NCBI GenBank assembly: GCA_046597185.1
Contig: JBKJLF010000486.1
Location: forward strand, 1-5,053
Length of the DNA stretch: 5,053 bases
DNA from: CAMBDR01 sp046597185
GTDB lineage: Bacteria > Pseudomonadota > Gammaproteobacteria > Burkholderiales > Burkholderiaceae_D
Direction of reading: 5' to 3'
Position numbers and translations under genes: made by a program. The notes under the pieces are model-generated. The model did no database searches. It was given only the letters and a program-made list of their open reading frames with translations, and had not been told where the DNA came from. Shown here one piece after another: positions 1 to 5,053 of this stretch (its first letter is position 1; each line of letters starts with the position of its first letter).

Positions 1-560
1 CGAGTAGTGGGCGCTACTTAACGCCTGATCCGCTGGGCTTGCAGGGCGGGCTGAATCCGTATGCGTATGTAGCTAATCCGTTGGCGGGGGTTGATCCGTT
101 GGGGTTGATGGCGTGCGAGCAAACTGAACTTGCGCGTATTCGGCAGGAAGGTCATGCAATTGAAAGGCATGGCGGCAGCGTAACAGATCAACAATTGGTG
201 ACGCGTTCAACAACTGGAGTAGCACCTGATGGCACATATGTCACCAAGAATGGCCAAGTGGTCATACCTAAGGCTTCAACGGCATTTAATTCGGACTCAT
301 TATTAGTTCAGTCGGATTTGTATATTAGGCAAAACTACCTTGATCAGGCAGTTGCATTAAGTCCAGCAGGAAGTCAACGTGTTGCTATCCAAGCGGAAAT
401 GAATACTGTGGTTGGGCGTGGATTTGATGCTGTGCAATCGCAAGTGGGTGGAGTTGGCCCACTTCGATTCAATAACAATTTAACGGGTGTTTCTGGGGTA
501 TACGAACTTGATTCGGCTCTAGGGACTTGGAAAACTGTAACACTTTACCCAATTAAGTAA
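1..560 (+). CDS. Rhs-family protein, 3' end with variable C-terminal toxin domain (5' partial)
   Basis: The frame is open from base 3 at the left edge, so this is only the C-terminus of a much larger Rhs protein. The first translated residues (GRYLTPDPLGL, then GLNPYAYVANPL and a second DPLGL near base 107) are the hallmark end of the Rhs core. In the family this is where the shell-like YD-repeat cage ends and the released toxin begins. About 150 residues follow. They show GHAIERHGG (bases 150-176; histidines at 153-155 and 168-170), then TDQQL, a STAFNSD stretch and a C-terminal VTLYPIK. A GHxxxxH start, a later S/T-rich strand and a YP near the end recall, from memory only, the RNase A-like or BECR-fold ribonuclease tips of CdiA/Rhs toxins. 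That activity is a guess. The Rhs assignment is firm. The next gene overlaps the stop codon by one base, as expected for a toxin-immunity pair. Confidence 0.9.
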   Translation, partial: SSGRYLTPDPLGLQGGLNPYAYVANPLAGVDPLGLMACEQTELARIRQEGHAIERHGGSVTDQQLVTRSTTGVAPDGTYVTKNGQVVIPKASTAFNSDSLLVQSDLYIRQNYLDQAVALSPAGSQRVAIQAEMNTVVGRGFDAVQSQVGGVGPLRFNNNLTGVSGVYELDSALGTWKTVTLYPIK

Positions 561-832
561 TGGATAATTATATAAACCATGTTTTAGCTTGCTATTTTAG
601 TGATGATAGTGAACTTTCAGAGGACGATGCAATCGCAACCTTAAAAAGGGATATGATCAATAGTTCCGAACTTAGAAATAACCTGTGGGATGAATTGCAA
701 AAAGCATTTGCGGACGTTCATTATCCGTGGCAGAAATTATTCATCGATTATGATGTTTTTCATTTTGAAAATAACGATGATGCAAGTTTGTATGCAAGGA
801 ATATTTTCATGAAAAAATTATTTTATAGTTAA
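560..832 (+). CDS. Probable immunity protein for the upstream Rhs toxin
   Basis: This is a complete 90-residue protein. Its ATG shares one base with the upstream rhs stop (TAATG), so translation is probably coupled. It is strongly acidic (about 17 Asp/Glu against 8 Lys/Arg), has no signal peptide and appears cytosolic. It has an aromatic-rich centre (HYPWQKLFIDYDVFHFE, residues 54-70). Small size, acidity, low GC and a position immediately 3' of an Rhs tip are typical of immunity proteins that bind and block a nuclease-like toxin in the producer. I do not recognise the family from sequence, so the role is inferred mainly from context. The reading frame continues after the stop into the unrelated chaperone remnant, so the gene ends at a recombination join rather than at a terminator. 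Confidence 0.75.
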   Translation: MDNYINHVLACYFSDDSELSEDDAIATLKRDMINSSELRNNLWDELQKAFADVHYPWQKLFIDYDVFHFENNDDASLYARNIFMKKLFYS

Positions 833-982
833 CAAATTAAAGCATATGAGCCGAATTTGATTGTGACCTTGACGACCACGCCCGAGGATGCGCGCGGGCA
901 TGAGGCGGTGTGGTTGGAGGTGATAAGAAATATCAAAATGCACAACCCAGTGGTTGGCGTCAATCCGGCCAAGGTGTACTAA
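833..982 (+). pseudogene. 3' remnant of an Eag-type (DUF1795/DcrB-like) T6SS effector chaperone
   Basis: Directly after the immunity stop, and in the same frame, about 48 codons read IKAYEPNLIVTLTTTPEDAR, then an EAVWLEVIRNIK segment, ending in a stop at 980-982. There is no start codon suited to a real gene. The pattern is a beta strand (LIVTLTTT), a short charged linker and a final amphipathic helix with W, L, V and I. This resembles the C-terminus of Eag chaperones, which bind the N-terminal membrane helices of PAAR-containing Rhs and similar effectors. In known loci eag lies immediately upstream of the PAAR gene, which is the arrangement here: the remnant's stop overlaps the PAAR ATG as TAATG. 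The N-terminal two thirds of the chaperone is missing, apparently replaced by the upstream rhs tip and immunity gene. The family call rests on a short stretch plus context and could be wrong; that this is a gene end without a beginning is clearer. Confidence 0.55.
971..976 (+). promoter_or_regulatory. Ribosome binding site that fixes the PAAR gene start
   Basis: AAGGTG lies five bases before the ATG at 982, close to the AAGGAG consensus. It lies inside the last codons of the chaperone remnant, and the ATG overlaps that remnant's stop. This favours 982 over an in-frame GTG at 910, whose extra 24 residues (beginning VGGDKKYQN) do not resemble a PAAR-protein N-terminus. Confidence 0.6.
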
Positions 983-2190
983 TGGGTGCTGTGGCAGCCG
1001 CACGGCTGGGTGATGAAGTTGCGCATGGGTTTGGTATGTTGGCGATGGTGGCGGGCGCGGTAGTGGGTGCGGTGGTGGGTGTGGCGATTGTAGGCGCAAC
1101 CGTTGCCACTGGCGGTGTTGCGGTTGCGATTATTGCTGGCTCAGTGGCGGCGGGTGGCATGAGCTTGGGGCAACTGGTAAAAGGGTTGACTAAAAAGTTT
1201 AACCTGCCAGAACCTGCCTCGGGCGTATTGCTGATGGGCAGCCGCAATGTGCGCTTCAATAGCCGCGCAGCCATGCGGGCCAACCTTGATATTGCGGCTT
1301 GCTCTGGCCTGCCGTTCAACCGCCCTGGCCAACCTGCGGTGCCGATTGCGCAAGGCAGTGGCACGGTGCGCATCAACGGCATGCCTGCGGCACGGTTGAA
1401 CGATAAACTGATGTGTGGCGCACATATCAAAAGCGGCAGCCCGAACATTTTCATTGGCGGCCCGACAACGCAGGTGCGAAACATTTATGATACCGAGGAA
1501 TGGGCAGAATACTCGCTGGCCGCGTTGGGCATTTTTGCTATCGGTGCAGGTGGTGGGGCTGCGTTTGCTGCGGGGGGCTTGGCCGGATTAGCGATGTTTG
1601 CTGGCGTGACTGGTGGCGTGATGGTGGGTTTTGAAGGCATTGGCAGGCTGGGGGATTGCTGGGGGCCGGGTGGGCGTGATATCTTGCAAGGTGCGGCGGG
1701 ATTGCTGTTGTTGGGATTGGGGCCAAAATTAAGCCGTGGCAAAAATACGCCGGGACGAAATCAAGCGTTACTCACCGAAGCTGACCCACCACGCGCAGTA
1801 ATTGGCCCGGCAGCGCAAAGCCACCCTGAAGAAATTGCGGCGATGCGCAACGCCTTGGAAAATATGGGTGTGGAAATAGTTGATCGTAACGGCGCAATGG
1901 CCTATTCACCTGGGTTGCGAAGCGGCGAGCCGGGACAAATGTTCATCGACCCGGAAGCATCGTATAGTGCGTGGCTACATGAATTTCAACATGTCACGGA
2001 TGACAAGGCACAAGGCTGGGGCGGTATGCGTGTTTTGTTCGATAATGATTTGCGCTGGCAATTTGAACAAAATGCATATGGGAAGGAGATTGAGTTAATG
2101 AAGGCACTTGGATATGATGATCTCGCCCAAAAACTTGAATTAAATATGGAAATTGAACGGTTAAAAATTTTTGGAGATGGCGGCGAGTAA
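982..2190 (+). CDS. PAAR-domain T6SS effector with C-terminal zincin-like metallopeptidase toxin domain
   Basis: This is a 402-residue protein. Residues 5-16 (AAARLGDEVAHG) match the motif that precedes transmembrane helices in Eag-dependent Rhs/PAAR effectors. Residues 19-58 are a glycine/alanine/valine-rich hydrophobic pair. Residues 79-165 form the PAAR region (VRINGMPAARLNDKL, then C145 and H148 as possible metal ligands), which caps the VgrG spike. A second hydrophobic stretch covers about 178-217. The C-terminal domain (about 270-402) contains SAWLHEFQHVTDD, with the HExxH zinc motif at H333, E334 and H337; E362 or E369 in FEQNAYGKEIEL could supply the third ligand. This fits the zincin-like metallopeptidase toxins described in polymorphic toxin systems. 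There is no YD-repeat cage between PAAR and toxin. GC falls from the PAAR half to the toxin half, which suggests a swapped tip. The substrate is unknown. An adjacent small gene is the likely immunity partner. Confidence 0.85.
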   Translation: MGAVAAARLGDEVAHGFGMLAMVAGAVVGAVVGVAIVGATVATGGVAVAIIAGSVAAGGMSLGQLVKGLTKKFNLPEPASGVLLMGSRNVRFNSRAAMRANLDIAACSGLPFNRPGQPAVPIAQGSGTVRINGMPAARLNDKLMCGAHIKSGSPNIFIGGPTTQVRNIYDTEEWAEYSLAALGIFAIGAGGGAAFAAGGLAGLAMFAGVTGGVMVGFEGIGRLGDCWGPGGRDILQGAAGLLLLGLGPKLSRGKNTPGRNQALLTEADPPRAVIGPAAQSHPEEIAAMRNALENMGVEIVDRNGAMAYSPGLRSGEPGQMFIDPEASYSAWLHEFQHVTDDKAQGWGGMRVLFDNDLRWQFEQNAYGKEIELMKALGYDDLAQKLELNMEIERLKIFGDGGE

Positions 2191-2206
2191 TTGCGGCCAA
2201 GTAAAT

Positions 2207-2608
2207 ATGAAACAATCCGATTTTATGGCAATGGACGATATTGCACTTATCGCTGCGGCGAATAACAATAAACTTGGCCTGGCAAGGGCATTTGCAATTG
2301 AAGCGTTGGCTGCGCGTGCGCTGGAAAAAAGTGAATTGCTTGACGTTGTTTGCGCCGCGATCTCTGGCGACAGGACGATTGGATTTCATGTGGGCATGCC
2401 TGTCGGCTGGTTGGGTGCAGACAAAATATTTTCATCAGGGCAAGAACTTGCGATTCGCAAGCTCTTAACGGAAATGAATAATTGGCAAGCCAATGAACAG
2501 GAAGATTTGGTTCGCCATTGGGCGGGAAAAGGAAAACTGAACGCACTGACTGCCGACCTGATGCGTGACCATGGCTGGCAACCTCGTTACGAGTTACGAG
2601 GCATTTAA
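2207..2608 (+). CDS. Probable immunity protein for the PAAR-metallopeptidase effector
   Basis: This is a 133-residue protein if the ATG at 2207 is used, starting 16 bases after the effector stop. In-frame alternatives are TTG at 2171 and ATG at 2177, which would overlap the effector end; none has a convincing Shine-Dalgarno at good spacing, so the start is uncertain. The protein looks soluble and mostly helical: MDDIALIAAANNNKLGLARA, then EALAARALEKSELLDVV, a central GMPVGWLGADKIFSSG loop, and a C-terminal helix ending in a DHGWQPRYELRGI tail. There is no signal peptide. Position and size indicate a cognate immunity protein in the toxin module. I do not recognise the family. A toxin acting in the cytosol would fit a cytosolic partner, but this is inference from context. 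Confidence 0.65.
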   Translation: MKQSDFMAMDDIALIAAANNNKLGLARAFAIEALAARALEKSELLDVVCAAISGDRTIGFHVGMPVGWLGADKIFSSGQELAIRKLLTEMNNWQANEQEDLVRHWAGKGKLNALTADLMRDHGWQPRYELRGI

Positions 2609-2615
2609 AACCAAT

Positions 2616-2726
2616 CTAATCATCCAGCACCTTGTTGGCCGCTTCCTCCGGACTCATGCCATCGTAAAAGTAATCGGTCAGCATCTCAAGCTCGTCTTCA
2701 ATAAACTCCCGCGCCTGGGCTTGCGT
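2616..2726 (-). pseudogene. Reverse-strand gene tail of about 36 codons, unknown protein
   Basis: Read on the minus strand, bases 2726-2616 encode AQAREFIEDELEMLTDYF, then YDGMSPEEAANKVLDD and a TAG stop. The composition is highly protein-like: acidic, helical and ending naturally with a SPEEAANKVL motif. It has no start, because the frame merges into Rhs sequence near 2720-2730 where the plus strand begins to read as YD repeats. It is best explained as the 3' end of an opposite-strand gene left behind by recombination. Its family is not recognisable. It could be the tail of another small immunity-like or housekeeping protein. Confidence 0.5.
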
Positions 2727-3530
2727 CGGGCAACCTGACCGCCAGCCAACGCGGTGCCGCCCGCACGAGGTATGAACATGACGGACAGGGCAATGTAGTT
2801 TGCCTGACCAACCCGGCAGGCGACAAGGCGCATTTCGAGCACAACAGCCTGGGCTTGGTCACTTTGGCCGCCGACTTCCTCGGCCACGCCACGCGCTACC
2901 GGCGTGATTGCTTCGGGCGCGTGGTGGCGCGCACGGATGCGCAAGGGCATATCAACCAATACCGCTACAACATTGAGCCAGAACGGCCACACCATTCGCA
3001 ACAGCTACAACCTGCTTGGCCAACGCATGCGGCGCGAGAGCGCAGGCGGCCACGCGAGCGTGTGGGAGTTTGACGCCAACGGTTTGCCACTGGGGCTGGA
3101 TCTGCCCGATGCCCAATCTTTCGACTTCAGCCGCGACAGCCTGGGCAATGAAACCACGCGCCATTTGCCGGGCGAGGTGCGGATTGATCAGGAATTTGAC
3201 AGTCTTGAATGGAATAGCGCCAACCGCCTGACGCAAGTAACCACGCCCGATGGCGATGTCTGGGCCTATCGTTATGATGCACTGGGGCGCAGACTGAGCA
3301 AGAAACAAGTCCCCATCGACCCCAAACAAAGCCGCACCGAGATCGATTATTTGTGGGACGGCCACACCTTGGCCCAAGAGCGCAAGGTGTGCAAAAAGCC
3401 CGGCAAGGGTGGCGGCGGATTCGAGATCATCGACAGCAATACCAGCACCTGGGACTATGAACCAGACAGTTTCAGGCCGCTGGCAAAAACAGAAACCCGC
3501 CAACACAAGGGCCAAACAACTGGGGGTTAA
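2727..3530 (+). pseudogene. Rhs/YD-repeat core fragment, frameshifted and truncated at both ends
   Basis: Two frames together read as an Rhs core. From about 2729 to 2971 the frame gives GNLTASQRGAARTRYEHDGQ, NPAGDKAHFEHNSLG, GHATRYRRDCFGRVVARTDA and QGHINQYRYN, all YD-type repeats. Between about 2966 and 2982 the coding shifts by one base and continues as NGHTIRNSYNLLGQRMRRES, then WEFDANGLPLGLDLP, WAYRYDALGRRLSKKQ, EIDYLWDGHTLAQERK and TWDYEPDSFRPLAKTE. The last pieces normally precede the DQLGTP...GRYLTPDP end of the core, but here they run into RQHKGQTTGG and a stop. The start of the gene, the core end and the toxin tip are all absent. The fragment cannot make a sealed cage and is dead as it stands. 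A single frameshift could be a sequencing error, but the missing ends cannot. Confidence 0.85.
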
Positions 3531-3675
3531 ACCGCTTCAACCAGATAGGCCAAGTTTTGCTGATATTGCAAATGCTGAGGAGTTAAAATGGGCTGTCACG
3601 GAAGGTGGTGAGTTACGTGTTATTCCTCATTCGGTCGATGGGATAGAAATTTCCCATGCGGTACTGCCAGCCTGA
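3499..3675 (+). pseudogene. Fragment of a polymorphic toxin tip fused out of frame to the Rhs remnant
   Basis: In a frame different from the preceding Rhs fragment, about 50 codons read LGVKPLQPDRPSFADIANAE, then ELKWAVTEGGELRVIPHSVD and GIEISHAVLPA with a stop at 3673-3675. The stretch is protein-like and resembles, from memory, the opening of C-terminal toxin modules with an EISHAVL-type motif found on Rhs and other polymorphic toxins. The rest of that domain is missing: the reading stops where reverse-strand metallo-hydrolase sequence begins near 3665. It is probably the start of a variable tip from a different rhs allele. The catalytic class is unknown, and the family resemblance needs a database search. 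Confidence 0.5.
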
Positions 3676-4421
3676 TCGATGTACGTTTGATTGCTGCTGG
3701 TCTTTGATCCGTGGTGGCCGAGATGTAAAACATCAATTCCCCCTGTTGCCGTTTGTAGTTCGGGCAATGGCGACAATTGCAGGGCTGTGATGACGGGTGT
3801 TTCGAAATCACTTTGTCCGCTGTTTTTGGTCCCGCCCAAATCACCACTAACCAGATAATCAAAAGTTTTGTATTTGACCAGCAACACAATGGATTCATCA
3901 TTAATATGAGTGCATTTGGAAAACGAATAGGCTGGCTTGGCTTCGCGCAGTTTGCCAATAACGGCATCCTGATGCATCACCTTGCAATTGGCCGCGACGA
4001 CCGTTGCCGTCACGCCGTCGCCAAGGTCGATTATTAGGCCAAGCGGGGCCCCAATTGGCGGCGGGGGGCGTTGCCACGCTTGGATTCTTGTAATAAGCGA
4101 ACCACTTTTGCATGAATTTCTTTTTCAGATTCTTCGCTGAGCCTGAATAATACGAATTTTTCGGATGCAAGGCAAAAGCGACAGTCACCGCATTCCCGGC
4201 GTGGTCCGCATGATTATGGCTGATCATGAAATAATCAAGCTGGTTGACGTTATAGGAGATCAGGTAATCAACAACTACTTTATCTTTGATGATGTTCCTG
4301 AGTCCAGTAAAAGCTTGGTGCCGTTTGGCCCCTCAATCAAAACAGATTGCCCCCAGCCCACATTGATCGCGTGAATTTTTAGGTCGGCCGCTACGGCCGG
4401 ATCGGCGGACCTGGAGTGGGT
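3627..4421 (-). pseudogene. Metallo-beta-lactamase-fold hydrolase (ComEC C-terminal-like), decayed
   Basis: On the minus strand three frames assemble one protein. The first (from about 4421) gives ADPAVAADLKIHAINVGWGQ, VLIEGPNGTKLLLDSG. After a one-base shift near 4291-4300 it reads NIIKDKVVVDYLISYNVNQL, DYFMISHNHADHAGNA, with the HxHxDH zinc motif at 4201-4218. A second shift at the six-G run (4063-4068 on the plus strand) leads to LGLIIDLGDGVTATVV, SIVLLVKYKTFDYLVSGDLG and DVLHLGHHGSKTSSNQTYID. The order HxHxDH, SGD(L), LxxxHHGS is that of MBL hydrolases related to the ComEC C-terminal domain, which often act on phosphodiester or nucleotide substrates. Removing one base from the G run restores the frame cleanly. 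No start codon precedes ADPAVAAD, where a signal peptide would be expected, and the 3' end past TYID is unlike the family, so both ends appear lost. It is non-functional unless the indels are sequencing errors. Confidence 0.8.
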
Positions 4422-4446
4422 TTAATACCATAAATTCCAATAATTC

Positions 4447-4476
4447 TTTACAGGATTGCCGCAAGCGTGGTAGGCT
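4447..4476 (+). promoter_or_regulatory. Possible sigma70-type promoter for the exported protein gene
   Basis: TTTACA at 4447-4452 is close to the -35 consensus. TAGGCT at 4471-4476 is a weak -10 (T, A and final T conserved), 18 bases away. The element lies in an AT-rich stretch about 35 bases before the start codon, leaving a short leader. The -10 is poor, so this is only a candidate. Confidence 0.35.
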
Positions 4477-4510
4477 CATACCTCCCTGATTGCTGATATT
4501 GGAGACTTCC

Positions 4511-5053
4511 ATGATTCGTCAAATAATGGCTTGGCTGCACCAAACCGCCGTGGCCGCCAGCGCGGTATTACTGTTGCAGGGCATAGCGCTGGCCGCTGGC
4601 AATAACTATACCTACCAGTTGAACAGTGTTCAATTGTCCCATATTTTCCCGAATGCCGCCGACCCCAGCCTGCCGGCCTACTACGGTGCGCAGAAAGGTT
4701 TTCCGCAAACGCTGGCCGCTTCGATTCAACTCTATACGGAACAGTCGCTGAAAAACGACAAGATCGTGTTTGACAAGGTCAGCGTGGCGGTCAATGGCAC
4801 CACAGCCAAAGTCAGCATTTCCGGGGCTGATCCGCGCGCCGGGGGCTATGGCGCGCAAATGAATCAATTCGTCAGCGCCGCCACGATCGGCTGGACCGAT
4901 GTCCTGGCATGTCAAAACGCAGGCTCCGGCGCGCCGCCTGAAGACAAGGCTTGCTGGAGTGATGGCGTGGGCAATAAGGCGTGGGCTTATTACCCGCCGG
5001 TCGGACTGCCCACCGTCAGTCAAGTGGCCGTCAGTTTTCTCGATTATCCGCCC
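4511..5053 (+). CDS. Exported protein of unknown function (3' partial)
   Basis: The frame is open for 181 codons from ATG 4511 to the right edge, with no stop. The start is supported by GGAGA at 4501-4505 at good spacing. Residues 1-29 are a classical Sec signal peptide: a short basic start (MIRQ), a hydrophobic core (about 13-25, AVAASAVLLLQGI) and an ALA/AAG cleavage region around residues 28-29. The mature part begins NNYTYQLNSVQLSHIFPN and is rich in Ala, Gly, Tyr and Gln. Two cysteines (LACQN and KACWSD) could form a periplasmic disulfide. Segments such as KIVFDKVSVAVNGTTAKVSI look like alternating beta strands, so a beta-rich secreted or surface domain is plausible. I do not recognise the family. 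Being next to Rhs debris, it may be the N-terminus of a larger secreted YD-repeat protein, but nothing visible proves that. It is divergent from the MBL remnant. Confidence 0.75.
   Translation, partial: MIRQIMAWLHQTAVAASAVLLLQGIALAAGNNYTYQLNSVQLSHIFPNAADPSLPAYYGAQKGFPQTLAASIQLYTEQSLKNDKIVFDKVSVAVNGTTAKVSISGADPRAGGYGAQMNQFVSAATIGWTDVLACQNAGSGAPPEDKACWSDGVGNKAWAYYPPVGLPTVSQVAVSFLDYPP

Noticed and set aside
78..107. Short direct repeat ATCCGTTGG
   Set aside because: It encodes the paired NPL and DPL motifs of the Rhs core end and is explained by protein sequence conservation.
910..981. GTG start at 910 extending the PAAR protein by 24 residues
   Set aside because: The added residues do not resemble PAAR-protein N-termini, the region reads well as the chaperone tail in another frame, and ATG 982 has an AAGGTG ribosome binding site and a stop-start overlap.
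960..1484. Long reverse-strand open frame opposite the PAAR gene
   Set aside because: It is antisense to a well-supported gene, is proline/alanine/threonine-rich as expected from a high-GC shadow, and has no recognisable domain.
2952..3515. Reverse-strand open frame of 187 codons opposite the Rhs fragment
   Set aside because: The plus strand clearly encodes YD repeats; the reverse is a shadow of repetitive GC-rich codons.
4385..4399. Inverted repeat CGGCCG-CTA-CGGCCG as a possible terminator
   Set aside because: The stem is only six bases of a self-complementary hexamer, no T tract follows on either strand, and it lies in coding sequence of the MBL remnant (ADPAVAAD).
4568..5023. Reverse-strand open frame of 151 codons opposite the exported protein
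   Set aside because: The plus strand has a signal peptide, a ribosome binding site and an uninterrupted frame; the reverse reading has no motif or start context.
1..5053. Insertion sequence or CRISPR elements behind the rearrangements
   Set aside because: No transposase-like reading, terminal inverted repeats, target duplications or regularly spaced repeats were seen; the joins are better explained by homologous or illegitimate recombination.

Overview
The window comes from an accessory, polymorphic-toxin region of a Gram-negative proteobacterium. The evidence is Rhs/YD-repeat sequence, a PAAR-type protein with Rhs-style N-terminal membrane segments, a probable Eag (DUF1795/DcrB-like) chaperone remnant, and an exported protein with a classical signal peptide. 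PAAR, Eag and Rhs together point to type VI secretion cargo. A beta- or gammaproteobacterium is likely, but nothing here fixes the genus.

Layout, left to right. (1) 1-832: the 3' end of an rhs gene, carrying the hallmark Rhs core end (GRYLTPDPLGL...DPLGL) and a ~150-residue variable toxin tip. Its stop overlaps the start of a small acidic gene that is almost certainly its immunity partner. (2) 833-2608: a second effector module. It starts with the last ~45 codons of an Eag-like chaperone, then an intact 402-residue PAAR protein with no Rhs cage whose C-terminus carries a zincin-type HEFQH motif, then a probable immunity gene. (3) 2609-3675: debris. There is a reverse-strand gene tail, a frameshifted Rhs core fragment without the conserved core end, and a scrap of another apparent toxin tip. 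(4) 3627-4421, reverse strand: a decayed metallo-beta-lactamase-fold (ComEC C-terminal-like) hydrolase with a truncated 5' end and at least two frameshifts, one attributable to a six-G run. (5) 4447-5053: a promoter, a good ribosome binding site and the first 181 codons of a secreted protein of unknown function that runs off the right edge.

The two left-hand modules look functional: each has a toxin followed at once by a small candidate immunity gene, with translational coupling at the key joins. The centre and right look like a recombination graveyard in which gene ends were joined without their partners. The most interesting objects are the cage-less PAAR-metallopeptidase effector with its neighbour, the uncharacterised Rhs tip with its immunity gene, and the series of sharp junctions that shows how such cassettes are swapped and stacked. 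No RNA genes, CRISPR arrays, transposase genes or convincing terminators were seen.
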